From NCBI GenBank assembly GCA_038501625.1, contig JAZAYU010000005.1, positions 12,859,484-12,923,483 of the forward strand: 64,000 nucleotides of DNA, given 5' to 3'. The notes beneath the pieces are model-generated. The model was not told the origin of the DNA. It did not search any database and saw only the letters and a list, made by a program, of their open reading frames with translations. Shown one piece after another: positions 25,701 to 38,034 of this stretch (position 1 is its first letter; the number at the start of each line of letters is the position of its first letter). The position numbers were made by a program, and so were the translations under genes. The stretch is from Corbicula japonica (Eukaryota; Mollusca; Bivalvia; Venerida; Cyrenidae).

Positions 25701-27150
25701 TATAATGAAATGTAGTTGATTGTTTGTTTTCTCCGAACAGTTTCTAGATAAAACCCGTTGTTATGAACCAGGGGGAGATAACTTCAACAATGATTTATAA
25801 TGTGTGTATGAAATCTGTACAAAAAATTCAGTTCCTTTTTCGAATCTGAATAAGGAATAAGGAACCAGTTCCCGTTTCCTTATTCTAGCAATTAAGGAAT
25901 AAGGAACCAGTTCCCGTTTCCTTATTCGAGCGAATAAGGAACTGGCAAATATAATGAAATGCAGATGATTGTTTGTTTTCTCCGGACCCTTTCTAGATAA
26001 AACCCGTTGTTATGAACAAGGGGGAGATAACTTCAACAATGATTGAAAATGTGTGTAAGAAATCTGTACAAAAACTTCAGTTCCTTTTTCAAATCTGAAT
26101 AAGGAATAAGGAACCAGTTCCCGTTTCCTCATTCGAGCGAATAAAGAACTGGCAAATATAATGAAATGCAGTTGATTGTTTGTTTTCCCTGAGCAGTTTC
26201 TAGATAAAACCCGTTGTTCTGAACAAGGGGGAGATAACTTCAACAATGATTGGTAATGTGTGTATAAAATCTGTGTAAAAACATCAGTTCCTTTTTCGAA
26301 TCTGAATAAGGAATAAGGAACCAGTTCCCGTTTCCTTATTCGAATCTGAATAAGGAATAAGTTCCCGTTTCCTTATTCGAGCAAATAAGGAACTGGCAAA
26401 TATAATGAAATATAGTTGATTGTTTGTTTTCTCCGAACAGTTTCTAGATAAAACCCGTTGTTCTGAACAAGGGGGAGATAACTTCAACAATTATTGATAA
26501 TGTGTATATGAAATCTGTACAAAAACTTCAGTTCCTTTTTCGAATCTGAATAAGGAATAAGGAACCAGTTCCCGTTTCCTTATTCGAGCGAATAAGGATC
26601 TGGAAAATATAATGAAATGTAGTTGATTGTTTGTTTTCTCCGAGCAGTTTCTAGATAAAAGCCGTTGTTCTGAACAAGGGGGAGATAACTTCAACAATGA
26701 TTGATAATGTGTGTATGAAATCTGTACAAAAACTTCAGTTCCTTTTTCGAATCTGAATAAGGAACCAGTTCCCGTTTCCTTATTCGAATTTGAATAAGGA
26801 ATAAGGAACCAGTTCCCGTTTCCTTATTCGAGCGAATAAGGAACTGGCAAATATAATGAGATTTAGTTGATTGTTTGTTTTCTCCGAACAGTTTCTAGAT
26901 AAAAGCCGTTGTTATGAACAAGGGGGAGATAACTTCAACAATAATTGATAATGTGTGTATGAAATCTGTACAAAAACTTCAGTTCCTTTTTCATATCTGA
27001 ATAAGGAATAAGGAACCAGTTCCCGTTTCCTTATTCGAATCTAAATTGGCAAATATAATGAAATGTAGTTGATTGTTTGTTTTCTCAAAACAGTTTGTAG
27101 ATAAAACCCGTTGTTCTGAACAATGTGGAGAAAAGTTGTATGAACAGTTC
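16746..27150 (+). repeat. Left-arm tandem array: 163-bp core plus n x 44-bp modules
   Basis: I estimate 45-50 units. The core runs from 'GGAACTGGCAAATATAATG' through 'TTCTAGATAAAACCCGTTGT', 'GGGGGAGATAACTTCAACAA' and 'TGAAATCTGTACAAAAACTT'. Between cores lie 0, 1 or 2 copies of a 44-bp module 'GAATCTGAATAAGGAATAAG...'. Unit lengths measured at the start of the array are 252, 163, 207, 207 and 247 bases, consistent with 163 + 44n. Internal duplications of ~2.6 kb and 1.37 kb are present. The 65-80-residue ORFs here (for example 21914-22156 and the identical 23280-23522) arise from the repeat and are not genes. Confidence 0.92.
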
Positions 27151-27409
27151 CTGTTTCCTTATTTGAGCGAATAAGGAACTGGGAAATATGTTCAATTTTA
27201 GTTGAATTTTTTATTACCAAATCGGCTTTAAGGTAAATCCGTTGATCTGACTATAGGTGATATAGCTTCAACAATGATAGTTTTATGTGTGAGAAAGCTG
27301 TTCTGATTCTGATACCTCAGGTCCTTTTTGGAATCTTTATAAGAAATATGGAACTAGTTCCCGTTTACTTACTCTGTCATATAAGGAACTTAAGGAACTG
27401 ACAAATATT
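27151..27409 (+). repeat. Inner end of the left foldback arm (diverged unit)
   Basis: A last, diverged unit containing 'ACCAAATCGGCTTTAAGGTA', 'ATCCGTTGATCTGA' and ending 'GGAACTGACAAATATT'. It matches the inverted segment 34827-35050 closely, including features absent from all other units, so both arms share a defined inner boundary. Confidence 0.8.
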
Positions 27410-29563
27410 GGCTGCGTTTCATTAAGAATTTACGATAGTGTCGTATCGTAAACTGCGATACCCATTTACGAAAGAATTTACGAATGTGACAAACGCGTTT
27501 CATAAAGACCTAGGTCCCGATCAGTCTAAAAACAGCCGTTTCCGGGCGCGAGGTTTTTAGCGCGCACCTGTCAAACACAAAATATGGCGACTTCCATGAA
27601 ACTGAAATTTCTTTAATTTAGCTATTTTGATTAAACTTCCGTCGTTTTCTACATGTAGATAATATAATAATAGAGGACAATGATCATTAAACTTCATTCC
27701 TCCTGGGTTCAAGACCCTGCTGTCCGAGAAAACACGTGAAATAACCGGTAAGTTAAAGTACAACACTGAAAACAAGGTATATAACAAATAGCCTGAATAG
27801 GATTATAAGTGTTTACATAATTTGAAAATCGGTCTTGTAAACAATAAATTGTTATAATTGGCTTTTTCAAACATAATTTTATCTGGCAATGTCAAAAATT
27901 ATAATGTGAGCAGTGCAATTGATCAGCCTGATAGGGGTGGGGTCAATGGGTTAAATGATCGTTCTGAATAATGAATTGTACACCATAGTGTTATGAAGGT
28001 GATGAGGTGTGAAAAGAAAATAATCGTCTTAAAGCGTGGTAATATGTTCATCGCTAGGTTGTAGCAGAACATTCTGACCTGACAATAGGTTGTCCCGGAG
28101 AAATATTCATCATTCAGCATTTCGTCTGATCAGGATCTGCACTGGTCCCGTTAACTATGCAATCTTAACTATGAAACTATGTATAATATTGCGAAGTTTA
28201 TTTTTTCAGCTGTAAAAGAAAGACAATAATATTTTGAAAATTAAATTGTTAACATTTAGTTTAATTATGCCTCTCAGATAAATGTCTACCACTTAATATG
28301 TATGTGTTTGCTATAAGCACTTTGTGTTTAATGCAATAAATGTGATTGTTGTTGTTGTTGTTGTTGCTTAAAGCCAACAGTGCAGATCCTGATCAGACGG
28401 CATGGATGTGCCAGCTTACACATACAGTTGACAGTTCTAATCTTCTGTTCACTGATTTAAAAATAATCTAGAAACAACAGCAGCAAGCAGTAAAATTATA
28501 ATAATTATTTCATAATAATCAGTTTGTCTGATCAATTCAAATGGTCTTTGGAAACTAACTATGAAACCTGTCATGAAACTGATGTCTTTAATTTTCCTTA
28601 CATCTTTGTTGTGTCAAAAACAAGTTTAGGATTGGAAGATTGGAATCACATAATAGCATACCTGAAACTTTTAATTGCAATGACTGGTGGTTTTATTAAC
28701 ACCTATATAGTATATGTATCTTGTATTTAAATTTTTACTTCAGTTAAGAAGAAAAGACAGTTGGAAGGATGACTCCCTGCAGCTGACCTTATTATAGTTG
28801 CTGTTTAATTCACAAGATCTGGTTATGTACATGGACGAACATTTTATTGACTCCAAGGTATTTCTGATGATCATTTATGTTTCTAAAACTTAAGTGACCT
28901 CAATACCGTAAATTGGGATATTTTGGCGTCGCGATATTTTGTCCATTTTGCCCCATAATACCTGTGTTTTATTTTGGGCAGTTTAATTTTGGCCATTTAT
29001 CATGGTGTGGCAAAAAATAAACACAGATACGTTTTTTTGTCACGTGTAATGCATAAAATATTTTAAGATCGACATTTTCAGAACATTTATTGCAGCACAC
29101 AATAATCCAACAAACTGAATGAAATACAGTAATTAAATTAAAAATTATGAGATTTATCTGGTTGGTTTGATAAGCGATAAATAGTGGTCAGCGTCGATGA
29201 CGTGTGAAAGTCAATCTGTATTGTTGTTGTGTTTGCACTAAATGGGCTGAATTTTCACCTGTGACATATTTTAGTGTGTTTAATTTTGGCCTTTTTATCA
29301 TGGTGGCCAATTAGGCAAATTATTAAACAAGGCCAAAATAAACCAATTTACGGTATGTGGTTGATATTTCTCAAAAATATATGATTCATTGTAAAATTAT
29401 TAATTAAGTTTGATTGATTGAAATTTTCAGTAATTCAACAGTACTGTTATTTATTTAATTTTTAACAGTCACTTACATGTATGTCTAGAAATTCTAAAAA
29501 AAAACGCACATTATAACACTTTACTCATTATATACAGGTTTTGTCGCATGTTCATACAGTGTA
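27410..29563. other. Interior of the foldback element, left part; no gene
   Basis: A CpG-containing patch at 27415-27580 is followed by AT-rich DNA. Two GATC-family repeat fragments (28120-28150, 28383-28470), a (GTT)n run at 28347-28368 and a short ORF at 28524-28730 with no recognisable domain are present. 'AATTTTGGCC' and 'ATCATGGTG(T)GGC' words recur around 28980-29010 and 29280-29320, hinting at a decayed repeat. No transposase-like frame was found. Confidence 0.4.
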
Positions 29564-30589
29564 CGAGGGTTGTCCCAATAAATCGTAGACTTTTTGAATA
29601 AAAAGAAAACTACTGAACACATCTTTAAGCAAATTTCACAGTTAGTTAAGACATCATTTGGTAACAGGTATGCTGAATTTCAACGAAAAATCTTTTAAAA
29701 TAAAGAAATTACACACACTTTATTAAACCGAGCTAGCGATTGGCGACGCACGTCAAAAAGCGCCATGATTTTGAATTCAATAATTTACTTTAAACAGTTA
29801 ATACATTACACAGTGCCATTTTAGCGGCTAATTGTTAATGTTGCCTTAACTGGTGATAATTCTGAAATCAATATGCAAAGTTTCAAAAAGTTGCCATAAT
29901 TTGTATAAGAGTAGTGCTGGTTTCATGCTAATGAGTAAATATTAACTTCTAATAAAAATCGCGACGTTTGAAGAAGCTGCGGCGCACATTTCGATCATCC
30001 AATATTGTGATAAAAGCGAATTGACGCCAAAAGACACGATTAAGGAATAAAAACAAGTTAAAAAGCATTCTCATTTCTAGAGCGTTAGTATACAAAAGTG
30101 GCACAGAAAGTTTTCGCATGGCGAAACGGAAATAATACTCGGAATCAGTCATCCCCCGTACTCACTAGACCTTGCTCTGGTAGACGTTGTGTACTTTCAG
30201 GCTCATAGGTCGCAAATCTCAGATCTCTGACAAGATCAGAAAGCTTGGCCTTCAACAAAATTCTTGAAATAATGTAACAGAGTGTTACATTAATTTATTT
30301 AATAGTCCGGTGATCAGACACAGTGAGTTTATCAAAATGCTGAAGAGTACTTCAGGAAGGAGTAACGGTATGCTGTGTGAGCATTTTAATGACGTTGCGA
30401 TGTGCGCCGCTGGTCGACAGGTCGAATTGTTAAAATGTTTCCAATTTCTTTATGGTAGTCTATTTTTCTTTGATATTTCATCTACAAATTACCAATTAAT
30501 GTTTTAACTAACTGTGAAAGTTGCATAAATATGTGTTCAGTAGTTTTCTTTTCATTCAGATAGTCTACGATTTATTGGGACAACCTTCG
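29564..30589 (+). mobile_element. Deleted mariner-type element with long terminal inverted repeats
   Basis: Ends are inverted copies over at least 86 bases (29564-29649 and 30504-30589, 79 of 86 identical), starting CGAGGGTTGTCCC / CGAAGGTTGTCCC and flanked by TA on both sides (29562-29563, 30590-30591), as expected for Tc1/mariner. Weaker similarity extends further inward. The 1026-bp length is close to that of a mariner gene plus ends, but the coding part is broken (see the pseudogene entry). It lies inside the foldback interior, so it inserted there or was captured. Confidence 0.85.
29968..30460 (+). pseudogene. Mariner transposase remnant, centre deleted
   Basis: What is left reads like the two ends of a mariner transposase. 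Around 29980-30045 a frame gives 'IIQYCDKSELTPKDTIKE' followed by a stop, resembling the N-terminal helix-turn-helix region. From 30096 a frame reads 'KWHRKFSHGETEI', like the 'WH..F..G' end of the DNA-binding domain, and passes at once into 'HPPYSLDLALVD', like the third-aspartate motif (family form PYSPDLAPxD), ending in a stop at 30228-30230. A further frame near 30395-30430 resembles the C-terminus. The catalytic centre with the first two aspartates is missing. No function is expected. The assignments are from motif recognition only. Confidence 0.7.
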
Positions 30590-30594
30590 TATAT

Positions 30595-30785
30595 CCAGAT
30601 CAGCTGGCACATCTGTAGCTTCTGATCAGGATCTAAACTGTTCGCATTTCAATCAGAAACAACCTAATGAATTAAACAGCAAACAAAGTAAATCATGATC
30701 AGACAATTTCTATATGTATCGGCTGATCTTGATCTACACTGTCCATCTGTGAATAACAACAGCCAGATCGCATGGAGTAAAGGGT
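30595..30785. repeat. GATC-rich dispersed repeat, copy
   Basis: 'ATCCAGATCAGCTGGCACATC' style start, 'TGATCAGGATCTAAACTG' and 'CTGATCTTGATCTACACTG' identify it as the same family as 9140-9310. It begins directly beside the right end of the mariner relic. Confidence 0.55.
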
Positions 30786-32174
30786 TAAATTTCATTATTA
30801 ATACTCTTTTGTTAATTGTCATTCCTTCAATATAAATAATGAATGTAATACATGAAAAATCTCTCATGTGCAATATTTATTTATTTAACTTGTATAATAA
30901 TTCTTATAGAAATGTGTTACAGAGTCATCAAACCATTTGCCTCCATTAAATTTTGGCAATAATAGTAAAGCCACGTGTATTTCACTATTTGGAATAGCCC
31001 TGAGCTTAATGATTTAACTCTGTTAACAACGTTAAACTGCTAAGTAATGCCAGTGCTTATTTATAATTTATATAGTGAATGGGTTTTTTAAATTTATGAT
31101 GTATTTTTAAATGTTAATCTATAAATGCCAACTGAAACAGTTATTCTCTTCCAAAAAAATTTTATTGTTAACCCCCTTTTCAGTTTAATAAATATGGTAC
31201 ATTAAGGAATTAACAGGGTTATTTGAAATAATTTTCCTCTCATCATTTACTTGATAATGTAGATGTATATCAGTATTGGTTTATCTTCAAACTGAAGTTA
31301 ATACAATTTGAAGACTGGCTCATATGTACTGACATTATTTCCTTATTATTAATTTAAATGTTTTCATTTTCAGATTTATGAATTGTGAGAAGGAAAGAGC
31401 AGCTAGAAACAGACTGTTAAAACATTCCCCTTGACATGGATGACTGTATTTAATTGTAAAATGTTACTGAGAATAAAGAATTATGAAAACAAGTTCAAAT
31501 TGAATTTCTAGACAAAAAAAGGGATACACAGTATAGCCATGTGGTTTCTCTATTAACTGTAACCGGGTGACATTAATGCCTCTAGTCTGAATGATACATG
31601 ATTATCTGTCAGATGCTAGTTTTCACTTTCTCATATTAATTGGATAACAGTAACTGTCCCTGGTATTACAGTCACTTTTAAGTGTTTGTGCGCTGTTCCT
31701 GCATGTCTGCAAAGGCTTTAATGAAACTTGGCAAACTAATGTAACAAAGGGCTTCTGGCCATGTAACAGGAATGTTGTGGTTGGCCTAAATTTGCATGAG
31801 TTATGGCTGATGTGCTATTTTTATATATACAATTTATATTGTACAGAGTGCATCTTAAGATGGGACGCATTAAGTTAGGGCATTGTCCATCCATCCAGGT
31901 GTCTGTTGTTTTCAGGATGACAGCAGCTGTCCTAAAGTCAGCGATACTTGGGTAATGTGATTAAGTCGATGGTCTAGGTCACATGATCAAATATGACAAA
32001 TGGCAAAGTTTGTCTGGACAATAGCTGGACATTGTTTATGCCTACAGTCAACACTCCTCGTGTGTTGAAAGCCCTTGATTGGAGAATGATTCCTACTGAT
32101 ATTGAGATCACTACGTTAAAGGTCATGATAACCAAATCAAATCAAAGTTATGATTTTTCACCAAAGCTCATTTT
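30786..32174. other. Foldback interior, AT-rich non-coding
   Basis: No ORF or RNA gene is supported. An ORF at 31993-32199 runs into the left end of the next repeat element and is not conserved. Confidence 0.35.
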
Positions 32175-32918
32175 TTGTGTCGCCCTTTCAAAGAAATGAC
32201 GATACATAGGAATCGCTTTGTCTGTTCGTTCAGACTGTCTGTACATCTATCCATCACGAAAACTTAACATTCGCTATAACTTTGCCATTTCTTAATATTT
32301 CTTTATGAAACATTCAAATTATATCGCTTATGAAAACACACTCATGATGATGCCAAATTCTTTAGGTCAAGGTCACATTTGATGGAGTTATGCCCCTTTT
32401 TGTACTTGGATTTTGACCTGAAAACATAACATTGACTAAAACTTTGCCATTTTTCAATATTTCTTCATGAAACTTTCAAATGATATTGTTTATGACAACA
32501 TGCTCATGGTGATGCTGAATTCTTTAGGTCAAGTTCACATTTGATGGAGTTATGCCCCTTTTTGTACTTGGATTTTTACATGAAAACTTAACGTTTGCAA
32601 TAACCTTGCCATTTCTTATCATTTCTTAAATTAAATAAATTATATTGCATATGACAAAAAGCTCATGATAGTGCCATATTCTTTAGGTCAAGGTCACATT
32701 TGTTGGAGTTATGCCCCTTTTTGTACTTGTATGTTGGCATGAAAACTTAATGTTGGCTATAATCTTGCCATTTCTCAACATTTCTTCATGAAACTTTTAA
32801 ATTATTTTGCTCAAAACGACATACTTGTGATGATGACAAGTTGTTTTGGCCAAAAAGGAGTTATGCCCCGTTTTGAACTTGCATTTTTTTCCGACATTGT
32901 ACCAGAGGGCGATACAAG
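32175..32918 (+). mobile_element. Non-autonomous TIR element carrying ~160-bp tandem units
   Basis: The ends are 'TTGTGTCGCCCTTTC' (from about 32175) and the inverse of 'TTGTATCGCCCTCTGG' (to about 32917). Inside are about four tandem units with 'TTTAGGTCAAGGTCACATTT', 'GGAGTTATGCCCCTTTTTG', 'AACTTTGCCATTTCT' and 'ATTTCTTCATGAAACTTTC'. TGCCCC landmarks at 32391, 32553, 32712 and 32864 give spacings of 162, 159 and 152. An inverted copy with the same ends is at 42812-43386, which supports the boundaries. No coding capacity. Confidence 0.7.
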
Positions 32919-33254
32919 TGTTCAACTGAACACCCATCTAGTTATATACCAGTATTCTATAACAGAAATGGGGTTTATACTTTAAATATGTCTTATCATC
33001 AACTGTTTGGACTTAAACCTCTGCTGTTCCTTATAATTTTTAACTTCTCTTTTCGATATATTCTTGACGAGAGCATAACTCGTAACATGTAATATGATCT
33101 TAGTTGAACTTGACTAAAGGCATTCCAAATTGGTAGCCGAAATTGGGAAATCTAAACAAGATAAAAGCCAGTATGCGATCTTTTAAATTTCATGACAATT
33201 AACTGTTTACTCCCTCAATATACATATGGGTTTATTGCATATATGCAACAGTGT

Positions 33255-33418
33255 TTATCCAGATCAGCTTGCAAATTTGTGCGATCTGATGTCTACACTG
33301 TTCACTTCTTGTTCAGAAATAACCCAATGTATCACAAAATGCAAAGTGTAGATCCAGACCAGATGGCAAGTGTACATCTTGATCAGATGGCAAATGTAGA
33401 CCTAGATTAGATGGTGCT
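33255..33418. repeat. GATC-rich dispersed repeat, copy
   Basis: Repeated 'ATCCAGATCAGCTTGC', 'GTAGATCCAGACCAGATGGC' and 'GATCAGATGGCAAATGTAGA'. Same family as 9140-9310, with a small internal duplication of the last segment. The overlapping ORF (33192-33410) shows this as a repeated peptide and is not a gene. Confidence 0.6.
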
Positions 33419-34826
33419 GATGACAGCAATATCCAATGGTTAATATCTTCTTTAAACTTAAATTGGTTCATTAAGTGAAATATGAATATCAGTAATTAAC
33501 AGTATTTTGATAACATGAACAAAACATCTTTTTGTTAAATTTCTGGTTCTTTTAAATATAATTTATTTAGCATGTTTCGTTCCAACATCTTTTGGAGGTA
33601 GCCTTGATTCTGAGACAGAATTTAAAAAAAGAACAATGATGTAGAAAAAACCTAACTTAATATTGTACAGTGCAAAACAGTTGTAGCTGTATAAAAAAAT
33701 GCAGTTTAACTGTTTTGCACTCGACTCACAATTTGTTTACTTTGTGTTTTACTAAAGTTTAGCCAGAGTGGTTCAGGTGGGATAGTTCAATAAAAATTAC
33801 AAGAAAACATGGTTAAGCTTTTCATGTTTGTCATTCTAAGAAATAAAAAAGATTAAAAATATTTATTACTGAACATATATATTACTAAACCAAATCTTCT
33901 ACAGTAAGCCTTTTTTGCTATGAAAATGAATTCACACATAACTGTCATTATACATGTATATATTACATGTATCAATAATCAACCGTATACAAATGGTTAT
34001 GTGTTTTGACAATTGTTGATTTGTGTAAGAGTGTTGATTATTCACTCCTCCTTATGTCAAATGCATGTGAAGGTTGTTACAGTTGATTCTACTTTGATAG
34101 CTGCATGTTGCAATGTTCATTCTTCTTTGTTTTTGTTTTTGGAAAAGAAATAAACTTGATGTTATATTTTGCTTTAAATTTCGATATCACAACATATCTT
34201 CAGCATTTCAATATAAGTTTAGGCTTAAAAGAACAAAAGCAAAATAACCAAATGCACCATCGTTGGGTCCCAAGCCCTGTGTGAGAAAGCAGGAGCGACT
34301 TTTTTGTCTACATATTAATAGTTATAATAATATCTCCCTGATCTTTCATTTTAAAAAGAATTCTTTGAAATCCGCCCTCCTTTTAAAAAAAAGATTACTA
34401 CTTATTGCAGTTATTTCTTCTTTTCGGTGGTCAAGTCAAAATAACGACCACGTTAATAAATCACAATATCAATTTTATTCATATATTTATTAATAATTTC
34501 ATTCATTTATGATTGATACATAAGCCATTTTTCTTATCAAAATACATTTTGACTTATTTTCCAAAAAATGCCTAACTGCAGAGTAATTCACACTTTTTCC
34601 CTATATATTCTATGCGTAAAAGCTGCGTATTTTCTATATGTTTATATTGGCTGGGTTAAAAGCTGCGTTTTATACAGGCCCCTTTATTACTAGCTGTTTT
34701 AGTGTTGTACCTTTTTTTCTTAACGTATCCGAAATAACTGTTGAAAGAAATTATATCTCCTTTGTTGATTGTTTAGCGATAATGAGACAAATCAAGAAGA
34801 GAAGGCGAATGTGCTCTATATAAGAT
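33419..34826. other. Foldback interior, right part; no gene
   Basis: A dyad 'GTGCAAAACAGTT' / 'AACTGTTTTGCAC' sits at about 33669-33721 and could mark a tiny hairpin element. ORFs at 34263-34493 and 34638-34823 lack recognisable domains. Confidence 0.4.
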
Positions 34827-37430
34827 AATAGTTGTCAGTTCCTTATACGACAGAGTAAGTAAACTAGTTCCATAATTATTTCTTATTAAAATTCCAAAAA
34901 GGAACTGAGGTACATTGTATCAGAATCAGAACAGCTTTCTCAAACATATAACTATCATTGTTGAAGTCATATAACCAATATTCAGATCAACGGATTATAC
35001 CTAAAAGCCGATCTGGTAATAACAAATTCAACTACAATTGATCATACTTGCCAGTTCCTTATTCGCTCGAATAAGGAAACGGGAACTGGTTCCTTATTCC
35101 TTATTCAGATTCGAATAAGGAAACGGGAACTGGTTCCTTTTTCCTTATTCAGATTCGAAAAAGGAACTGAAGTTTTTGTACAGATTTCATACACACATTA
35201 TCAATCATTGTCGACGTTATCTCCCCCTTGTTCAGAAAAACGGGTTTTATCTAGAAACTGCTCGGAGAAAACAAGCAATCTACTACATTTCATTATATTT
35301 GCCAGTTCCTTATTCGCTCGAATAAGGAAACGGGAACTGGTTACTTATTCCTTATTCAGATTCGAAAAAGGAAACGCGAACTGGTTCCTAATTCCTTATT
35401 CAGATTCGAAAAAGGAACTAAAGTTTGTGTACAGATTTCATACACACATCATCAATCATTGTCGAAGCTATCTCCCCTTGTTCAGAACAACGGTTTTCTT
35501 TCTAGAAACTGCTCAGGGAAAACAAACACTCAACTTCATTTCATTATATTTGCCAGTTCCTTATTCGCTCGAATAAGGAAACGGGAACTGGTTCCTTATT
35601 CCTTATTCAGATTCGAATAAGGAAACGGGAACTGGTTCCTTATTCCTTATTCAGATTCGAAAAAGGAACTGAAGTTTTTTGTTCAGATCTCATACAAACA
35701 TTATAAATCAGTGTTAAAGTTATCTCCCCCTTGTTAAGAACAATGGCTTTTATCTAGAAACTGCTCGGAGAAAACAAACAATCAACCATATTTCATTATA
35801 TTTGCCAGTTCCTTATTCGCTCGAATAAGGAAACGGGAACTGGTTCCTTATTCCTTATTCAGATTCGAATAAGGAAACGGGAACTGGTTCCTTATTCCTT
35901 ATTCAGATTCGAAAAAGGAACTGAAGTTTTTTGTTCAGAACTCATACACACATTATCAATCAGTGTTAAAGTTATCTCCCCCTTGTTAAGAACAATGGCT
36001 TTTATCTAGAAACTGCTCGGAGGAAACAAACAATCAACTACATTTCATTATATTTGCCAGTTCCTTATTCGCGCGAATAAGGAAACGGGAACTGGTTCCT
36101 TATTCCTTATTCAGATTCGAATAAGGAAACGGGAACTGGTTCCTTATTCCTTATTCAGATCCGAAAAAGGAACTGAAGTTTTTTGTTCAGATCTCATACA
36201 AACATTATAAATCAGTGTTATAGTTATCTCCCCCTTGTTAAGAACAATGGCTTTTATCTAGAAACTGCTCGGAGAAAACAAACAATCAACCATATTTCAT
36301 TATATTTGCCAGTTCCTTATTCGCGCGAATAAGGAAACGGGAACTGGTTCCTTATTCCTTATTCAGATTCGAATAAGGAAACGGGAACTGGTTCCTTATT
36401 CCTTATACAGATCCGAAAAAGGAACTGAAGTTTTTTGTTCAGATCTCATACAAACATTACAAATCAGTGTTAAAGTTATCTCCCCCTTGTTAAAAACAAT
36501 GGCTTTAATCTAGAAACTGCTCGGAGAAAACAAACAATCAACCATATTTCATTATATTTGCCAGTTCCTTATTCGCGCGAATAAGGAAACGGGAACTGGT
36601 TCCTTATTCCTTATTCAGATTCGAATAAGGAAACGGGAACTGGTTCCTTATTCCTTATTCAGATTTGAAAAAGGAACTGAAGTTTTGTACAGATTTCATA
36701 CACACATTATTAATCATTGTTGAAGTTATCTCCCCCTTGTTCATAACAGCAGCTCTTATCTAGAAACTGCTCACGGAAAGCAAACAATCAACTTCATTTC
36801 ATTATATTTGCCAGTTCCTTATTCGCTCGAATAAGGAAACGGGAACTGGTTCCTTATTCAGATTCGAATAAGGAAACGGGAACTGGTTCCTTATTCCTTA
36901 TTCAGATTCGAAAAAGGAACTGAAGTTTTTTGTTTAGAACTCATACACACATTATCAATCAGTGTTAAAGTTATCTCCCCCTTGTTAAGAACACTGGCTT
37001 TTATCTAGAAACTGCTCGGAGGAAACAAACAATCAACTACATTTCATTATATTTGCCAGTTCCTTATTCGCACGAATAGGGAAACGGGAACTGGTTCCTT
37101 ATTCCTTATTCAGATTCGAATAAGGAAACGGGAACTGGTTCCTTATTCCTTATTCAGATTCGAATAAGGAAACGGGAACTGGTTCCTTTTTCCTTATTCA
37201 GATTCGTAAAGGAACTGAAGTTTTTTGTTCAGATCTCATACACACATTATCAATCAGTGTTAAAGTTATCTCCCCCTTGTTAAGAATAATGGCTTTTATC
37301 TAGAAACTGCTCGCAGAAAACAAACAATCAACTACATTTCATTATATTTGCCAGTTCCTTTTTCGCGCGAATAAAGAAACGGGAACTGGTTCCTTATTCC
37401 TTATTCAGATTCGAAAATGGAACTGGAGAT
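34827..37430 (-). repeat. Right-arm tandem array of the foldback element
   Basis: Inverted relative to the left array. The landmark 'TTTGCCAGTTCC' lies at about 35050, 35301, 35552, 35804, 36056, 36308, 36560, 36810, 37055 and 37350, giving unit lengths 251, 251, 252, 252, 252, 252, 250, 245 and 295. These equal 163 + 2x44 (251) and 163 + 3x44 (295), apart from small indels. Nearly all right-arm units are the two-module type, unlike the mixed left arm. The innermost segment 34827-35050 is the diverged inner end. The 122-residue ORF at 35208-35576 is repeat-derived. Confidence 0.92.
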
Positions 37431-38034
37431 TATAGTAACGATTTTCTTAACGCAGATCAAATCATCTTCCCTTTCTCTTTCACACAGAAAATTCTTGGAA
37501 AAAGTTTATGTTTACTTTTCATAAATTTCGCGCTAGGAAAAATGCACGAATTCAAAACTCGGCGGAATAGCACCATGTAATCTGATGTCTGATGTCTGGA
37601 TAGAACGAATGTATGCCCGTTCGCAATTATCATTTGTGAATTTTGAGCAAAAATTCGTCCCCGCGAAATGCAATTATTTCATGTTTTATTCAAAATTCTT
37701 ATCATGAGCTTAACTGTACAAACAGGTTATATCTGCATATCAGAAAAAGGACAGCCTAAACACAGTAAGAGCCCTTGAAAAAGATATCAAAATTATGGAA
37801 TTACAAAAAAAAGTTTTGTAAAAGCCAATAAGGTCGTATATTTCGAACAGTTTATAGTGTAAAACTGCCACGCTAGCCGAAAACGAAGCCATCAATCACT
37901 GAACCAATGTTCGCTTTCATCAAATTAACCAAGTAGTATGTAGCCTGTCTATACAGAACATTATGAGGACAGATAAGTAAGCAGAAACAACAACAACAAC
38001 AACAACAGTAGCAGCAGCAGCAAAACAACTGTAT
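37431..38034 (-). repeat. Spacer block and extra segment of the right foldback arm
   Basis: 37440-37655 is homologous, inverted, to the left spacer 16542-16745. The next ~380 bases (about 37656-38034) have no counterpart on the left and end in a (CAA)n(CAG)n microsatellite at about 37988-38030. Either the right arm gained this segment or the left arm lost it. Confidence 0.7.

Noticed and set aside
21914..26697. Five minus-strand ORFs of 68-80 residues with 'RKRELVPYSLFRFEKG'
   Set aside because: They lie in the tandem array and appear only in units where indels keep the frame open. No start context or splice sites; treated as shadows.
16746..27150. CRISPR array
   Set aside because: Regular repeats, but no unique spacers and the repeats themselves are palindromic modules in eukaryotic DNA.
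35208..35576. 122-residue ORF in the right arm
   Set aside because: Same repeat translation as above in inverted orientation.
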